Assembly (NCBI RefSeq): GCF_013393185.1
Contig: NZ_QJQX01000057.1
Coordinates: forward strand, 62,001-126,000
DNA: 64,000 bases
Reading direction: 5' to 3'
Origin: Sphingobium lactosutens
GTDB taxonomy: Bacteria; Pseudomonadota; Alphaproteobacteria; Sphingomonadales; Sphingomonadaceae
Shown here piece by piece: positions 25,999 through 35,396 of the stretch. Positions within the stretch are counted from its first letter, which is position 1; each line of letters begins with the position of its first letter. A program made the translations under genes and the position numbers. A model generated the notes under the pieces. That model searched no databases and had not been told where the DNA came from. It saw nothing but the letters and a program-made list of their open reading frames with translations.

Positions 25999-26215
25999 GG
26001 TTATTCCCCGATAATCTGTTGGTTTCAAACCAGAACGCCGGCGCCCCTGCGCCCCCGCGTCCGGGATGAGCCGGCCGCTAGGCCCGATTTGTGGCGGGAT
26101 GGTGACAAGCAGCGCGCGGCGCTGCACGCAGATGCAATATGTTACCGGGCGTGGCAAAGCGGCAACATTGGGCAATGGGGTGGGCTGGTCAGGAAGCGGG
26201 CCATTTTCTACCGTT

Positions 26216-26418
26216 CCTTCTCCCTCGGAGGGAGAAGGATACGAAGCCTTACCGCGTAGCGGTTAGGCGGAGTTGGATGAGGGGGATTGGCGCAAGTTCA
26301 TCCTATTTCCGTCAGGTTGCTTCCCCCTCACCCAGCTACGACCAGGCAGCAAGCTGCCAAGTCTGCGCAGCTTCGGCCAGAGGCAAGTGACTCTGGCCGC
26401 CCCCCCAAGGGGAGAGGG
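26216..26418. repeat. Structured mosaic repeat (MITE-like)
   Basis: About 200 bp is a string of stem-loops: CCTTCTCCC/GGGAGAAGG (26216-26238), CCTTACCGC/GCGGTTAGG (26247-26267, one mismatch), GGATGAGGGGGA with TCCCCCTCACCC (26275-26286 and 26322-26333, one mismatch), GGCAGC-AA-GCTGCC (26345-26358), and GGCCAGAG/CTCTGGCC (26375-26398). It ends in GGGGAGAGG. There is no transposase. The whole gap 25999-26539 has no gene besides this and a DnaA-box-like site. Confidence 0.6.
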
Positions 26419-26459
26419 TTTAGAAATGTCCGCTACCCCCCCTCCTGACACACGGCATG

Positions 26460-26484
26460 GATATCCCCGGACTTATCCACAGCC
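26460..26484 (+). promoter_or_regulatory. DnaA-box-like site upstream of MBL gene
   Basis: TTATCCACA at 26473-26481 is a perfect consensus DnaA box. The wider GATATCC..ACTTATCCACAG stretch nearly repeats 27771-27792, just beyond the other end of the same gene. Confidence 0.4.
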
Positions 26485-26539
26485 CTTGCCCAGCCGCCGG
26501 CTTGCGCTATGTCGCGAGGGTCGGCAGCGCGGAGGACAT

Positions 26540-27772
26540 ATGGGCGCGAAAAACATGGGTCGCCTTATCAGCATCATCCGGGGCGCAGGGGTCGCGCTGC
26601 TGTTCCTTGTCATCGCGCTGTGCCTGACGATCACGATCATTCCGCCCTTCCTCGACCGCATCTATTATCAGGGGCCGGTCAGCCGCCATTATGACGGCGC
26701 GCATTTCTTCAATCCCGATGGCGCGATCGAGACGCCCGCGCCGCCGGGGACCAACCGGCAGGGCTTCATCCTGCGCTGGCTGCTGGGCCATGACGACCGC
26801 CCGCAATGGCCCGTGGCGATCGCGGTCAAGCCCGCCCGTCCGGCTCCCTTCGCCGCGCCGCGTGGCATGGTCGCAACCTGGGTCGGCCATGCGACCGTGC
26901 TGGTGCAGGCGGCGGGCCTCAATATCCTGACCGATCCGATCTGGTCCGACCATGCCAGCCCTTTCCCGCCGATCGGCCCGAAGCGCATCGCGCAGCCCGG
27001 TATCCGCTTCGACGACCTGCCCAGGATCGACCTCATCCTCCTCAGCCACAATCATTATGACCATATGGACCTGCCGACGCTGAAGAAGCTGTGGGAGCGG
27101 GACCGGCCGAAGATCGTCACCAGCCTGGGCAACGACATGATCCTGAAGCGCGAGGGCATAACGTCGACGGCGCTGGACTGGGGCCAGTCGATCAGCGGCG
27201 CGGCGCTCAACGGACTTGCGCCGCAGGCGGTGATCCAGTGCGGCAATTACGAACATTGCCCAGACTATCAGGTGCATGTGACGCGCAACCATCATTGGGG
27301 CAGCCGCTGGGGCACCGACCGCAACCGCGCGCTCTGGTCGAGCTTCGTGGTCGAGACGCGGGCGGGCAATATCTTCTTCGCGGGCGATAGCGGCGCGGGC
27401 GACATGGGCTGGCCCTATGAGGCGCGGCGCTACGGTCCGATTCGGCTGGCGCTGATCCCGATCGGCGCCTTCCGCTTCTGGAAGGGGCAGATGCAGTCGG
27501 ACGCGCATATCGGCCCGGTGCAGGCGGTGGAGCTGTTCAGGCGGCTGGGCGCGTCGACCGCCATCCCCATCCATTGGGGCACGTTCCGCCTGTCCTATGA
27601 ACAATGGGACACGCCGCCCAGGATGCTGGAACTGGCGCTGCGCTGCGAGGGGATAGAGCGCAAGCGCTTCGCCCCGCTGCGGATCGGCCAGTCGCTGCTG
27701 GTGCCGACGGTCAGCCCGGTGCCGATCGGGCGAAAGCGGTGCGACGAACGGGCGCTGCGCGCGTTGGAGTGA
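26540..27772 (+). CDS. MBL-fold hydrolase, NAPE-PLD/UlaG-like, membrane anchored
   Basis: This 410-residue protein has an N-terminal membrane anchor (about residues 8-35) and a metallo-beta-lactamase-fold domain of the kind found in N-acyl-phosphatidylethanolamine phospholipase D and UlaG. Metal motifs are HNHYDH at 170-175, VTRNHHWGSRW, FFAGDSG and PIHWGTF. It probably acts on a phospholipid or related substrate at the periplasmic side, by family analogy. The GGAGGA ribosome site supports ATG 26540; the frame stays open upstream through the structured repeat. DnaA-box-like sequence flanks both ends. Confidence 0.88.
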   Translation: MGAKNMGRLISIIRGAGVALLFLVIALCLTITIIPPFLDRIYYQGPVSRHYDGAHFFNPDGAIETPAPPGTNRQGFILRWLLGHDDRPQWPVAIAVKPARPAPFAAPRGMVATWVGHATVLVQAAGLNILTDPIWSDHASPFPPIGPKRIAQPGIRFDDLPRIDLILLSHNHYDHMDLPTLKKLWERDRPKIVTSLGNDMILKREGITSTALDWGQSISGAALNGLAPQAVIQCGNYEHCPDYQVHVTRNHHWGSRWGTDRNRALWSSFVVETRAGNIFFAGDSGAGDMGWPYEARRYGPIRLALIPIGAFRFWKGQMQSDAHIGPVQAVELFRRLGASTAIPIHWGTFRLSYEQWDTPPRMLELALRCEGIERKRFAPLRIGQSLLVPTVSPVPIGRKRCDERALRALE

Positions 27773-27838
27773 TATCCACAACTTATCCACAGGCGATCCA
27801 CAGCCTGCCCACAGGCCCTCCACAGGCTTTCAACAGGA
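27773..27838 (+). repeat. Six-unit 11-bp CCACA array (DnaA-box-like)
   Basis: Six 11-bp units run without a gap, each with CCACA at the same phase: tatCCACAact, tatCCACAggc, gatCCACAgcc, tgcCCACAggc, cctCCACAggc, and tttCAACAgga. The second contains TTATCCACA, a perfect DnaA box, and the first differs by one base. The array begins directly after the MBL-gene stop and runs into the ribosome site of the GFA gene. It fills the intergenic gap. Confidence 0.75.
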
Positions 27839-27847
27839 GAGCGCACA

Positions 27848-28276
27848 ATGACGGAACCGGTTCGAGAGGCAGGACAATGTCTTTGCGGCGCGGTCCGCTT
27901 CGACGCGGTCATCGCCAGGGCGGAAATGGGCGCGTGCCATTGCGCTATGTGCCGGCGCTGGACCGGTGGCGTGTTCCTGTCGGTCGAATGTCAGGAGGTC
28001 GTCCTGGCCGATCCCGACGCGATGGGCGTCTATGCCTCGTCGGAATGGGGCGAGCGGGGCTTTTGCAAGACTTGCGGCAGTTCGCTGCTCTGGCGGTCGA
28101 AGGACGGCGCGCAGGTCGCCGTGTCGGTGCAGGCCTTCGCCGATCCCGGCGCCTTTCCCTTCACCACCCAGATCTTCATCGAGGAAAAGCCGGCCAGCTA
28201 TAATTTCCGCGAAGAGACCGAAGTGATGACGGGCGCGGAGGTGTTCGCCGCCTTCGCGCCCGGCAATGATATATAG
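27848..28276 (+). CDS. GFA family zinc protein
   Basis: This 142-residue protein belongs to the GFA/CENP-V family, named for glutathione-dependent formaldehyde-activating enzyme. Zinc-binding cysteines are C11 and C13 (CLCG), C30, C32 and C35 (CHCAMC), and C73 and C76 (CKTC). Most members have no proven formaldehyde activity, so the function is uncertain. It starts 9 bases after the CCACA array, which therefore forms its promoter or leader. Confidence 0.9.
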   Translation: MTEPVREAGQCLCGAVRFDAVIARAEMGACHCAMCRRWTGGVFLSVECQEVVLADPDAMGVYASSEWGERGFCKTCGSSLLWRSKDGAQVAVSVQAFADPGAFPFTTQIFIEEKPASYNFREETEVMTGAEVFAAFAPGNDI

Positions 28277-28282
28277 CGCGCG

Positions 28283-28801
28283 TCAGGACGCGGCGGGGCA
28301 ATCCCCTTCGCGGGTTCCCGTCAGGTCATGGGTGGTGCGCAGGACGGGCTTGCCGCCTTCGGTCTTGGTCATCGTCGTGCCCAGCGTCAGCGAGTCCGCG
28401 GTATAATTGCCCTCCACCGCGATTTCCGCCGTGCCCGCGCCTGCCTTGCAGCTAAGCGTCGCGATCAGTCGCCCCTTGCGCGCCATCTTGTCCTTGTAGC
28501 TGCACTCCGTCCCTTCCTTGCCCGCGATCGCATTGGCATCGGGCAGGCCGTCCTTGTCGATCGCGACGCAGAGCTTTTCCTCGTCGATCTGCTTCAGCGC
28601 TTCCTGATATTGGGCCGGCGTGACGGTGGGCGTGTTGTATCCGGTGGTCTTGCGGGTCAGCCCCCATTGGCCCGCCTTCATGACGACCGGCGCTTCCTCG
28701 GCCTGAGGCGCGGGTGCGGGATCGCTGCCGCATGCAGTCAGGCCAAGGGCGCCGCCAAATATAAGGGCCAGCGGCAGCGCCGCATGCCAGGTCTTTCGCA
28801 T
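28283..28801 (-). CDS. DUF3617 lipoprotein
   Basis: This 172-residue protein has a lipoprotein signal (LALIFGGALGLTAC), so it is anchored by a lipidated Cys. The mature part begins with a proline/alanine linker, then a DUF3617-type domain: MKAGQWGLTRKTTGY, a Cys pair and repeated beta-strand motifs. Function is unknown. A paralogue lies at 29143-29712, with an HNH gene between them. Start ATG is at 28799-28801; a longer frame is open but lacks a signal peptide. Confidence 0.8.
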   Translation of the reverse strand: MRKTWHAALPLALIFGGALGLTACGSDPAPAPQAEEAPVVMKAGQWGLTRKTTGYNTPTVTPAQYQEALKQIDEEKLCVAIDKDGLPDANAIAGKEGTECSYKDKMARKGRLIATLSCKAGAGTAEIAVEGNYTADSLTLGTTMTKTEGGKPVLRTTHDLTGTREGDCPAAS

Positions 28802-28871
28802 ATCCTCTCCCCTGTTCTCGATAGGAACCGGAATGAAGGCTCTACCGCTTGTCCATGAAGCGCAAGGGAAA

Positions 28872-29153
28872 TTATCTCCGCCTGCGCGTCGGCGCATGAA
28901 AGTCCGGCGGCTTGATCGCGATCCAGTCGAGAAAGCGGGCAATGTCGGGCTGAGCGCGCAGCGCATCCCGGTCGACATAGGCCCGCGCGAGTTGCGCATT
29001 CGTCAGCGTCGCATGGATAGTGCGATGGCAGATAGGGTGTAGCGGCACCACGTCCCGCCCGCCCCGGCTCTTGGGCAACAGGTGATGCCATTCCACCCGC
29101 CGCCCCAACCGTCGGTCGCAGAGCCAGCAGCGCTCCGGCGCGTCAGTCGGCAC
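28872..29153 (-). CDS. HNH nuclease-like protein
   Basis: This 93-residue protein has an HNH zinc-finger nuclease core: C9 and C12 (CWLC), H23-H24 with LLPKSRGG, C42 and H47 (CHRTIH). HNH proteins this small act as nicking or restriction-like nucleases, but no partner or mobile-element gene is beside it. It overlaps the downstream end of the DUF3617 gene by 11 bases and lies between two DUF3617 genes. Confidence 0.82.
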   Translation of the reverse strand: MPTDAPERCWLCDRRLGRRVEWHHLLPKSRGGRDVVPLHPICHRTIHATLTNAQLARAYVDRDALRAQPDIARFLDWIAIKPPDFHAPTRRRR

Positions 29154-29712
29154 TGCCCGGCGCGCACTCCGGCCCGATCCACTTGCCCTCCGACCGCGCG
29201 GTCATCGCCATGGTCATGTTGTTGGGGCCGCCCTCCATCTTCATGTCCATGTCCATGCTATATTTTTCGGGCGCATAGCTGCCGGACATGGTGGCGTTCA
29301 TCGTGCCGCCTTCCGACTTGCAGGACACCTGCCCCTTCACCGTGCCGCCCTTCGCCTCGAACCCGCCATAGGTGCAGTTCTTATTCTCCTGGCCGGAGAA
29401 CATGTCGCCGCTGGGGTTGGCGGCCTGTTGCGGCGTAACGCAATATTTAAGCGAGGTCTGGCTCATCATGCTCTTCATCTGATCCTTCATGCCGGCTGGT
29501 GCGCCGGGCATGTTGCCAAGGTCGATATCCTGCACGGTAAAGCGCCCCTCCCACTGGCCGGGCTTCAACTGCACCTTGTCGACTTCCGCCTTCACCTCCG
29601 CCTTGCTCATGGCGTCGGTGGCGGCGATGTCCCCGGTCTTGTCGCCGGGCTTGTCACCACAGGCGGCAAGACCCGCCGTCAGAACCGCAAGCATCAAGAC
29701 TGTCCGGCGCAT
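29143..29712 (-). CDS. DUF3617 lipoprotein paralogue
   Basis: This 189-residue protein has a lipobox (VLTAGLAAC) and a DUF3617-like domain: [17 protein letters not shown], a Met-rich stretch, and two Cys before [14 protein letters not shown]. It is similar in layout to the protein at 28283-28801. Start ATG at 29710-29712 follows the signal peptide; an upstream extension is not supported. It is probably envelope-located; its role is unknown. Confidence 0.8.
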   Translation of the reverse strand: MRRTVLMLAVLTAGLAACGDKPGDKTGDIAATDAMSKAEVKAEVDKVQLKPGQWEGRFTVQDIDLGNMPGAPAGMKDQMKSMMSQTSLKYCVTPQQAANPSGDMFSGQENKNCTYGGFEAKGGTVKGQVSCKSEGGTMNATMSGSYAPEKYSMDMDMKMEGGPNNMTMAMTARSEGKWIGPECAPGSAD

Positions 29713-29986
29713 GATATTCCTCCCTGTTTCTGCCCTTGTCCTGAACATAACGCCGCTGCGCGTGGGTTCAATGACAGGAGGCAAAAGGAGCGAATGTTCT
29801 TTATTTGTTCTTGCTGATATGATAAGTCGCGTCGACAAAGGAGCAATCGCGCAGACCATTCCGACAATCATGCTGTCTATATCGTGCAGCCGGGGAGACC
29901 CGCCGCGACCCAAGGTCGGGTTCGAACGGAAGCCTGACCATCGCGACGCGGATTGCGTCCCCCGTCAAAGATCCCATATTCGCCCC

Positions 29987-32170
29987 ATGTCGATTCAGAT
30001 CCGCACCAGCCTCGAAGAACCGGAAACCGGCGAATCCTTCGTCCCTCATCGCCCGGCCCGCCCGGAAAAGAGCGAGGGCGGCAGGCCCTTCACGCTGGTC
30101 AGCGACTATGAGCCGTCGGGCGACCAGCCGACCGCGATCGCCGAACTGGTGGCGGCGGCGAAGGAGGGCGAGAAGGATCAGGTGCTGCTGGGCGTCACCG
30201 GTTCCGGCAAGACCTTCACCATGGCCAAGACGATCGAGGCGTTGCAGCGCCCCGCGCTGATCCTGGCGCCCAACAAGATCCTGGCGGCACAGCTCTATGG
30301 CGAGTTCAAGAGCTTCTTCCCCGACAATGCGGTCGAATATTTCGTCAGCTATTACGACTATTACCAGCCCGAAGCCTATGTCGCGCGGTCGGACACCTAT
30401 ATCGAGAAGGAGTCGAGCGTAAACGAGAGCATCGACCGGATGCGCCATTCGGCCACCCGCGCGCTGCTGGAGCGGGACGACGTCATCATCGTCGCGTCGG
30501 TATCCTGCCTGTATGGCATCGGTTCGGTCGAAACCTATTCGGCCATGACCTTCGCGATGAAGAAGGGCGGGATCGAGGACCAGCGCGAGATCATCCGCAA
30601 GCTGGTCGCTCTCCAGTACAAGCGCAACGATGCGGGCTTCGCGCGCGGCAATTTCCGGGTGAAGGGCGACAATCTGGAGATTTTCCCGTCTCACTATGAA
30701 GACACCGCCTGGCGCGTCAGCTTCTTCGGCAACGAGATCGAGGATATCGTCGAGTTCGACCCGCTGAGCGGCAAGAAGGTCGCGAGCCTCGACTATGTGA
30801 AGGTCTTCCCCAACAGCCACCACGTCACGCCCGGCCCGACGCTCAAGCAGGCGATGGAGGCGATCCGTTTCGAACTGGCCGAGCGGCTGAAGGAACTGGT
30901 GGCCGAAGGCAAGCTGCTGGAGGCGCAGCGGCTGGAGCAGCGCACCAATTTCGACCTGGAGATGATCGCGGCGACGGGAAGCTGCGCCGGGATCGAGAAT
31001 TATTCCCGCTTCCTGACCGGCCGCCTGCCCGGTGAGCCGCCGCCGACCCTGTTCGAATATCTGCCCGAAAATGCCGTGCTGTTCGTGGACGAGAGCCACC
31101 AGACCGTGCCGCAGATCGGCGCGATGGCGCGCGGCGACCATCGCCGCAAGATCACGCTCGCCGAATATGGCTTCCGCCTGCCCAGTTGCATCGACAATCG
31201 CCCGCTGCGCTTCAACGAGTGGGACGCGATGCGGCCGCAGACGGTGAGCGTCTCCGCGACGCCGGGGCCATGGGAAATGGAGCAGACCGGCGGCGTGTTC
31301 AGCGAACAGGTGATCCGCCCCACCGGACTGATCGACCCGCCGGTCGAGATCAAGCCGGTCGAGGATCAGGTCGACGACCTGATCAACGAATGCCGCAAGG
31401 TAGCGGCGCAGGGCTATCGCACGCTCGTCACGACGCTGACCAAGCGGATGGCGGAGGATCTGACCGAGTTCATGCATGAAGCGGGGATCAAGGTCCGCTA
31501 CATGCACTCGGACGTCGAGACGCTGGAGCGTATCGAGCTGATCCGCGATCTGCGGTTGGGGGTCTATGACGTGCTGATCGGTATCAACTTGCTGCGCGAG
31601 GGGCTGGACATTCCCGAATGCGGGCTGGTGGCGATTTTGGATGCGGACAAGGAGGGCTTCCTGCGCTCCGAAACCTCGCTGATCCAGACGATCGGCCGCG
31701 CAGCGCGCAATGTCGAGGGTCGGGTCATCCTCTATGCCGACCGGGTGACGGGCAGCATGGAGCGGGCGCTCAACGAGACGTCGCGGCGGCGCGAGAAGCA
31801 GCAAGCCTATAATCTCGAACATGGCATCACGCCGACCACGATCAAGCGCAACATCGGCGACATCATCGCCCATGTGGCGAGCAAGGATCAGGTCACGATC
31901 GATACCGGGCTGGAAGATCGCCCGCACCTCGTCGGCCACAATCTGCGCGCCTATATCGAGGATCTGGAAAAGAAGATGCGCGCTGCCGCCGCCGACCTGG
32001 AGTTCGAGGAAGCCGGCCGCATCCGCGACGAAATCCGCAAGCTGGAGGCGGAAGAGCTGGGCTTGCCGCATGAGCAGCAGGTGGCGGCGCCGCGGGGGCG
32101 CGCGACAGAAGGTAAGCCGGGGACGAGGAAACTGCGTTACGGGAAGGTGCAGAAGAAGTTCGGGCGATGA
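29987..32170 (+). CDS. uvrB: UvrABC excision nuclease subunit B
   Basis: This 727-residue protein is UvrB, the damage-recognition helicase-like subunit of nucleotide excision repair. It has the Walker A GVTGSGKT, the beta-hairpin region with [11 protein letters not shown] that contacts damage, helicase motif [12 protein letters not shown], and the C-terminal UVR motif near [14 protein letters not shown] for contacting UvrC/UvrA. ATG 29987 gives [12 protein letters not shown]; the frame is open earlier without a good start. An unusual perfect palindrome follows its stop. Confidence 0.96.
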   Translation: MSIQIRTSLEEPETGESFVPHRPARPEKSEGGRPFTLVSDYEPSGDQPTAIAELVAAAKEGEKDQVLLGVTGSGKTFTMAKTIEALQRPALILAPNKILAAQLYGEFKSFFPDNAVEYFVSYYDYYQPEAYVARSDTYIEKESSVNESIDRMRHSATRALLERDDVIIVASVSCLYGIGSVETYSAMTFAMKKGGIEDQREIIRKLVALQYKRNDAGFARGNFRVKGDNLEIFPSHYEDTAWRVSFFGNEIEDIVEFDPLSGKKVASLDYVKVFPNSHHVTPGPTLKQAMEAIRFELAERLKELVAEGKLLEAQRLEQRTNFDLEMIAATGSCAGIENYSRFLTGRLPGEPPPTLFEYLPENAVLFVDESHQTVPQIGAMARGDHRRKITLAEYGFRLPSCIDNRPLRFNEWDAMRPQTVSVSATPGPWEMEQTGGVFSEQVIRPTGLIDPPVEIKPVEDQVDDLINECRKVAAQGYRTLVTTLTKRMAEDLTEFMHEAGIKVRYMHSDVETLERIELIRDLRLGVYDVLIGINLLREGLDIPECGLVAILDADKEGFLRSETSLIQTIGRAARNVEGRVILYADRVTGSMERALNETSRRREKQQAYNLEHGITPTTIKRNIGDIIAHVASKDQVTIDTGLEDRPHLVGHNLRAYIEDLEKKMRAAAADLEFEEAGRIRDEIRKLEAEELGLPHEQQVAAPRGRATEGKPGTRKLRYGKVQKKFGR

Positions 32171-32174
32171 TTTT

Positions 32175-32200
32175 CATTTGGATAGGCGGCTATCCAAATG
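32175..32200. repeat. Perfect palindrome after uvrB
   Basis: CATTTGGATAG (32175-32185) and CTATCCAAATG (32190-32200) form a perfect 11-bp stem around GCGG, four bases after the uvrB stop. There is no T-run after it. It may be a uvrB terminator, or an operator for the hicAB genes 86 bases further on. Confidence 0.5.
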
Positions 32201-32285
32201 GCGTCCGTAGAAGATATGGCCAACGATGGTAATTCCGGACGTCCAAGCCTCATTAAAGTGGCAGGTCACATTGAAGGGATCATCC

Positions 32286-32537
32286 TTGGTCAAGCCCGCC
32301 AAACTCTTTCAGCGCCTTCTGCAAGGCAGTCGCAACCTTGGTTTTCGCGATTTCCAGCGTCTGCTCGAACCCTTCGGATTTCGCCTGATACGCATAAGTG
32401 GAAGCCATCATGTCTATGGTCGTACCGGCCTCGACCGTCCGCTAATCATTCAGCCGAACGGCAAGGATGCCAAAGCCTATCAGGTCGAACAGTTTCTTGA
32501 TATGGTCGAAGCCTACGGCCTCAGCATGGACGAATGA
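32286..32537 (+). CDS. hicA: HicA-like toxin
   Basis: This 83-residue protein matches HicA mRNA interferases: FRDFQRLLEPFGFRLIRISGSHHVYG contains the catalytic His in the SGSHH motif of the dsRBD-like fold, then IIQPNGKDAKAYQVEQFL. The best start appears to be TTG 32286 (giving VKPAKLFQRLL), with AAGGGA eight bases upstream; an earlier ATG at 32226 adds 20 unfamiliar residues. It overlaps hicB by four bases. As a known type, HicA cleaves mRNA unless bound by HicB. Confidence 0.85.
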   Translation: MVKPAKLFQRLLQGSRNLGFRDFQRLLEPFGFRLIRISGSHHVYGRTGLDRPLIIQPNGKDAKAYQVEQFLDMVEAYGLSMDE

Positions 32538-32755
32538 TGGACCACCATTATCACATCAATGTTTTCTGGTCGAAGAACGACAAGGTCTGGATTGCGGACG
32601 TGCCGGACCTCAAACCCTGCTCGGCCCATGGCGATACGCCGGCGGAGGCGATTGCCGAAGTGCAGGTGGCTATCGGCCTGTGGCTGGATTTTGCGCGCGA
32701 CAATGACCATCCTATCCCCGAAGCCCGATATCGGCCGGCCATCTACGCGGCCTGA
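32534..32755 (+). CDS. hicB: HicB-like antitoxin
   Basis: This 73-residue protein has the partial RNase H fold of HicB antitoxins: KVWIADVPDLKPCSAHGDTPAEAIAEVQVAIGLWLD. It lacks an obvious DNA-binding domain, as in short HicB forms, so autoregulation may need another factor. Its ATGA start overlaps the hicA stop, as is usual for the pair. A HigA-like ORF follows. Confidence 0.88.
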   Translation: MMDHHYHINVFWSKNDKVWIADVPDLKPCSAHGDTPAEAIAEVQVAIGLWLDFARDNDHPIPEARYRPAIYAA

Positions 32756-32787
32756 GACAAGCGCAGAAAAAGTCCGGATCGAGGACT

Positions 32788-33090
32788 ATCACCGAGGATG
32801 ACGACCGGCTGGACAATGTCCATCCCGGCTCCATCCTGCGCGAGGATTTCCTGATCGGCAGCGACATTCCGGCGAAGGAAGTGGTCGATGGCGCCGGCAT
32901 CGCCCTTGAACGACTGGACGCCATCCTGACCGGGCAGGCGTCGATCGACGCCAATATCGACTTACGGCTCGCCCGCTATTTCGGAATGAGCGAGGGATTT
33001 TTCCTTGGCCTCCAGATCGACTATGATCTGGAGGAGGAACGCCGCCTTCATGGCGAGGAACTCGCCCGCATCGCCCGGCGCGCCGCCTGA
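32788..33090 (+). pseudogene. HigA family antitoxin without a normal start codon
   Basis: Read in frame, this gives a HigA/XRE-type antidote: VHPGSILREDFLIGS, then IALERLDAILTGQASIDAN, LRLARYFGMSEGFFLGLQIDYDLE. No ATG, GTG or TTG precedes the conserved N-terminus in frame after the last stop at 32704. ATC at 32788, followed by ACCGAGGAT, is where ATG would be expected. Only GTG 32881 is available, which would delete the first helices. It may use ATC or be disabled. No HigB toxin is adjacent. Confidence 0.6.
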
Positions 33091-33096
33091 CCTTCC

Positions 33097-33507
33097 CTAT
33101 TCCGCCGCCGGTCGCCTTGGCGCGAGGCGCGAACTTTCCAGCAGCGGCAGACCGCCCTCGGTCGGCACGTAGATGAGGCTGGCATCCTTGTTGTCGATGG
33201 CCTGAATCTGCAGATAGCGCAGATAGCCGTCCGGGCCGCCCAGACTATCCTGCAATATGCGGTTGGCGCGTGCAGCCCCTTCGGCCCGCACCACTTCCGC
33301 ATCGGCGAGCATCTTGGCGCTTTCCAGCTTCGCCCGCGCCTCCAGCACGGCGATCTGGCGCGAGGATTGGGCCTCGGCCAGCGCTGCGCGCCCGGCCTGT
33401 TCCTTGCTATAGACATTGTAGCTGGGGCACCCCCACAGCACGCCGGACAGCGTCAGGCCGATCAGCAGGGCAAGCCCCAATATTCCCGTGCCGGTCAGTC
33501 GCATCAT
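33097..33507 (-). CDS. Membrane-anchored coiled-coil hypothetical protein
   Basis: This 136-residue protein has an N-terminal membrane anchor (about 6-26) with a lipobox-like Cys (LWGC at about 24-27), followed by an alanine-rich coiled coil (KEQAGRAALAEAQSSRQIAVL, SAKMLADAEVVRAEGAARA) and YLRYLQIQAI. This resembles the tail of SPFH/stomatin-type membrane scaffold proteins without their SPFH domain. The function is unknown. It is read leftward, just before the peptidase gene. Confidence 0.7.
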   Translation of the reverse strand: MMRLTGTGILGLALLIGLTLSGVLWGCPSYNVYSKEQAGRAALAEAQSSRQIAVLEARAKLESAKMLADAEVVRAEGAARANRILQDSLGGPDGYLRYLQIQAIDNKDASLIYVPTEGGLPLLESSRLAPRRPAAE

Positions 33508-33525
33508 TCCCCCCTCCTTGCGTCT

Positions 33526-34578
<1,053 letters not shown>

Positions 34579-34580
34579 TC

Positions 34581-35342
34581 ATGCGCGCATTTTCCATGCT
34601 CTGCCTTGCCGCCACGCTGGCGATCGCCGGCCCGGCCATCGCCGCCACCGCGCCCGACTATGCCGCCGCGCTGGCCGACCCCAAGCGTCCGGCGGAAGCG
34701 AAGGAACTGGACGCCAGCCGCAAGCCCGCCGAAACGCTCGCCTTTCTGGGCCTCCAGCCCGGCATGAAGGCGGCCGACATCATGACCGGATCGGGCTATT
34801 GGGCGGAGATCATGGCCGATGCGGTCGGGCTGAAGGGCAAGGTGACGGCGTTCGAGCCGAACCAGTTCTACACCCAGCCCGAAGAGCAGAAGAAATGGCA
34901 GGCGCTGGTCGCCCGCCGGCCCGAAGTGCAGTGGGTCCGCTATCCGTTCGAGGCGTTCAGCGCGCCCGCGAACAGTTTCGACTTCACCATCATCAACATG
35001 AGCTATCATGACCTGTACTGGCAGTCGGACAAATATGGCATTCCGCGCACCGACCCGGCCGCTTTCGTGAAGAATCTCTACGCCGCGACCAAAGCGGGCG
35101 GGATCGTCGGCATCGTCGACCATGTCGGCGCGCCGGGCGACACGCGCGAAGTCGTGGACAAGCTGCACCGGATCGACCCGGCGGTGGTGAAGGCGGACTT
35201 CAAGGCGGCCGGCTTCGTGCTGGAGGCGGAAAGCCCGCTGCTCGCCAATCCAGCGGACGATCATGCCAAGCTGGTCTTCGATCCGGCGGTGCGCGGCAAG
35301 ACCGACCGCTTCCTGTTCCGGTTCCGCAAGCCCAGGGGCTGA
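34581..35342 (+). CDS. Periplasmic methyltransferase-like protein
   Basis: This 253-residue protein has a signal peptide (about 1-21, ending AIAAT) and a class I SAM-methyltransferase core: LGLQPGMKAADIMTGSGYWAE, INMSYHDLYW, and GGIVGIVDH. It belongs to the predicted secreted methyltransferases (COG4798). How SAM would reach the periplasm is unclear, and motif I (DIMTGSG) is slightly unusual. AGGAGGGA precedes ATG 34581. Confidence 0.85.
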   Translation: MRAFSMLCLAATLAIAGPAIAATAPDYAAALADPKRPAEAKELDASRKPAETLAFLGLQPGMKAADIMTGSGYWAEIMADAVGLKGKVTAFEPNQFYTQPEEQKKWQALVARRPEVQWVRYPFEAFSAPANSFDFTIINMSYHDLYWQSDKYGIPRTDPAAFVKNLYAATKAGGIVGIVDHVGAPGDTREVVDKLHRIDPAVVKADFKAAGFVLEAESPLLANPADDHAKLVFDPAVRGKTDRFLFRFRKPRG

Positions 35343-35396
35343 ATCGATCCTTCACCCCGGTGAGCGCAACTTTCCTGTTTGACCGCAAACCACAGG

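Noticed and set aside
27773..27838. CRISPR array
   Set aside because: Units are 11 bp with no spacers and there are no cas genes.
29801..32071. Open frame of 756 residues on the minus strand
   Set aside because: Antisense to uvrB; a shadow of codon bias.
32198..32500. Alternative 100-residue protein over hicA
   Set aside because: It is the shifted frame of hicA, whose conserved HicA motifs are in the other frame.
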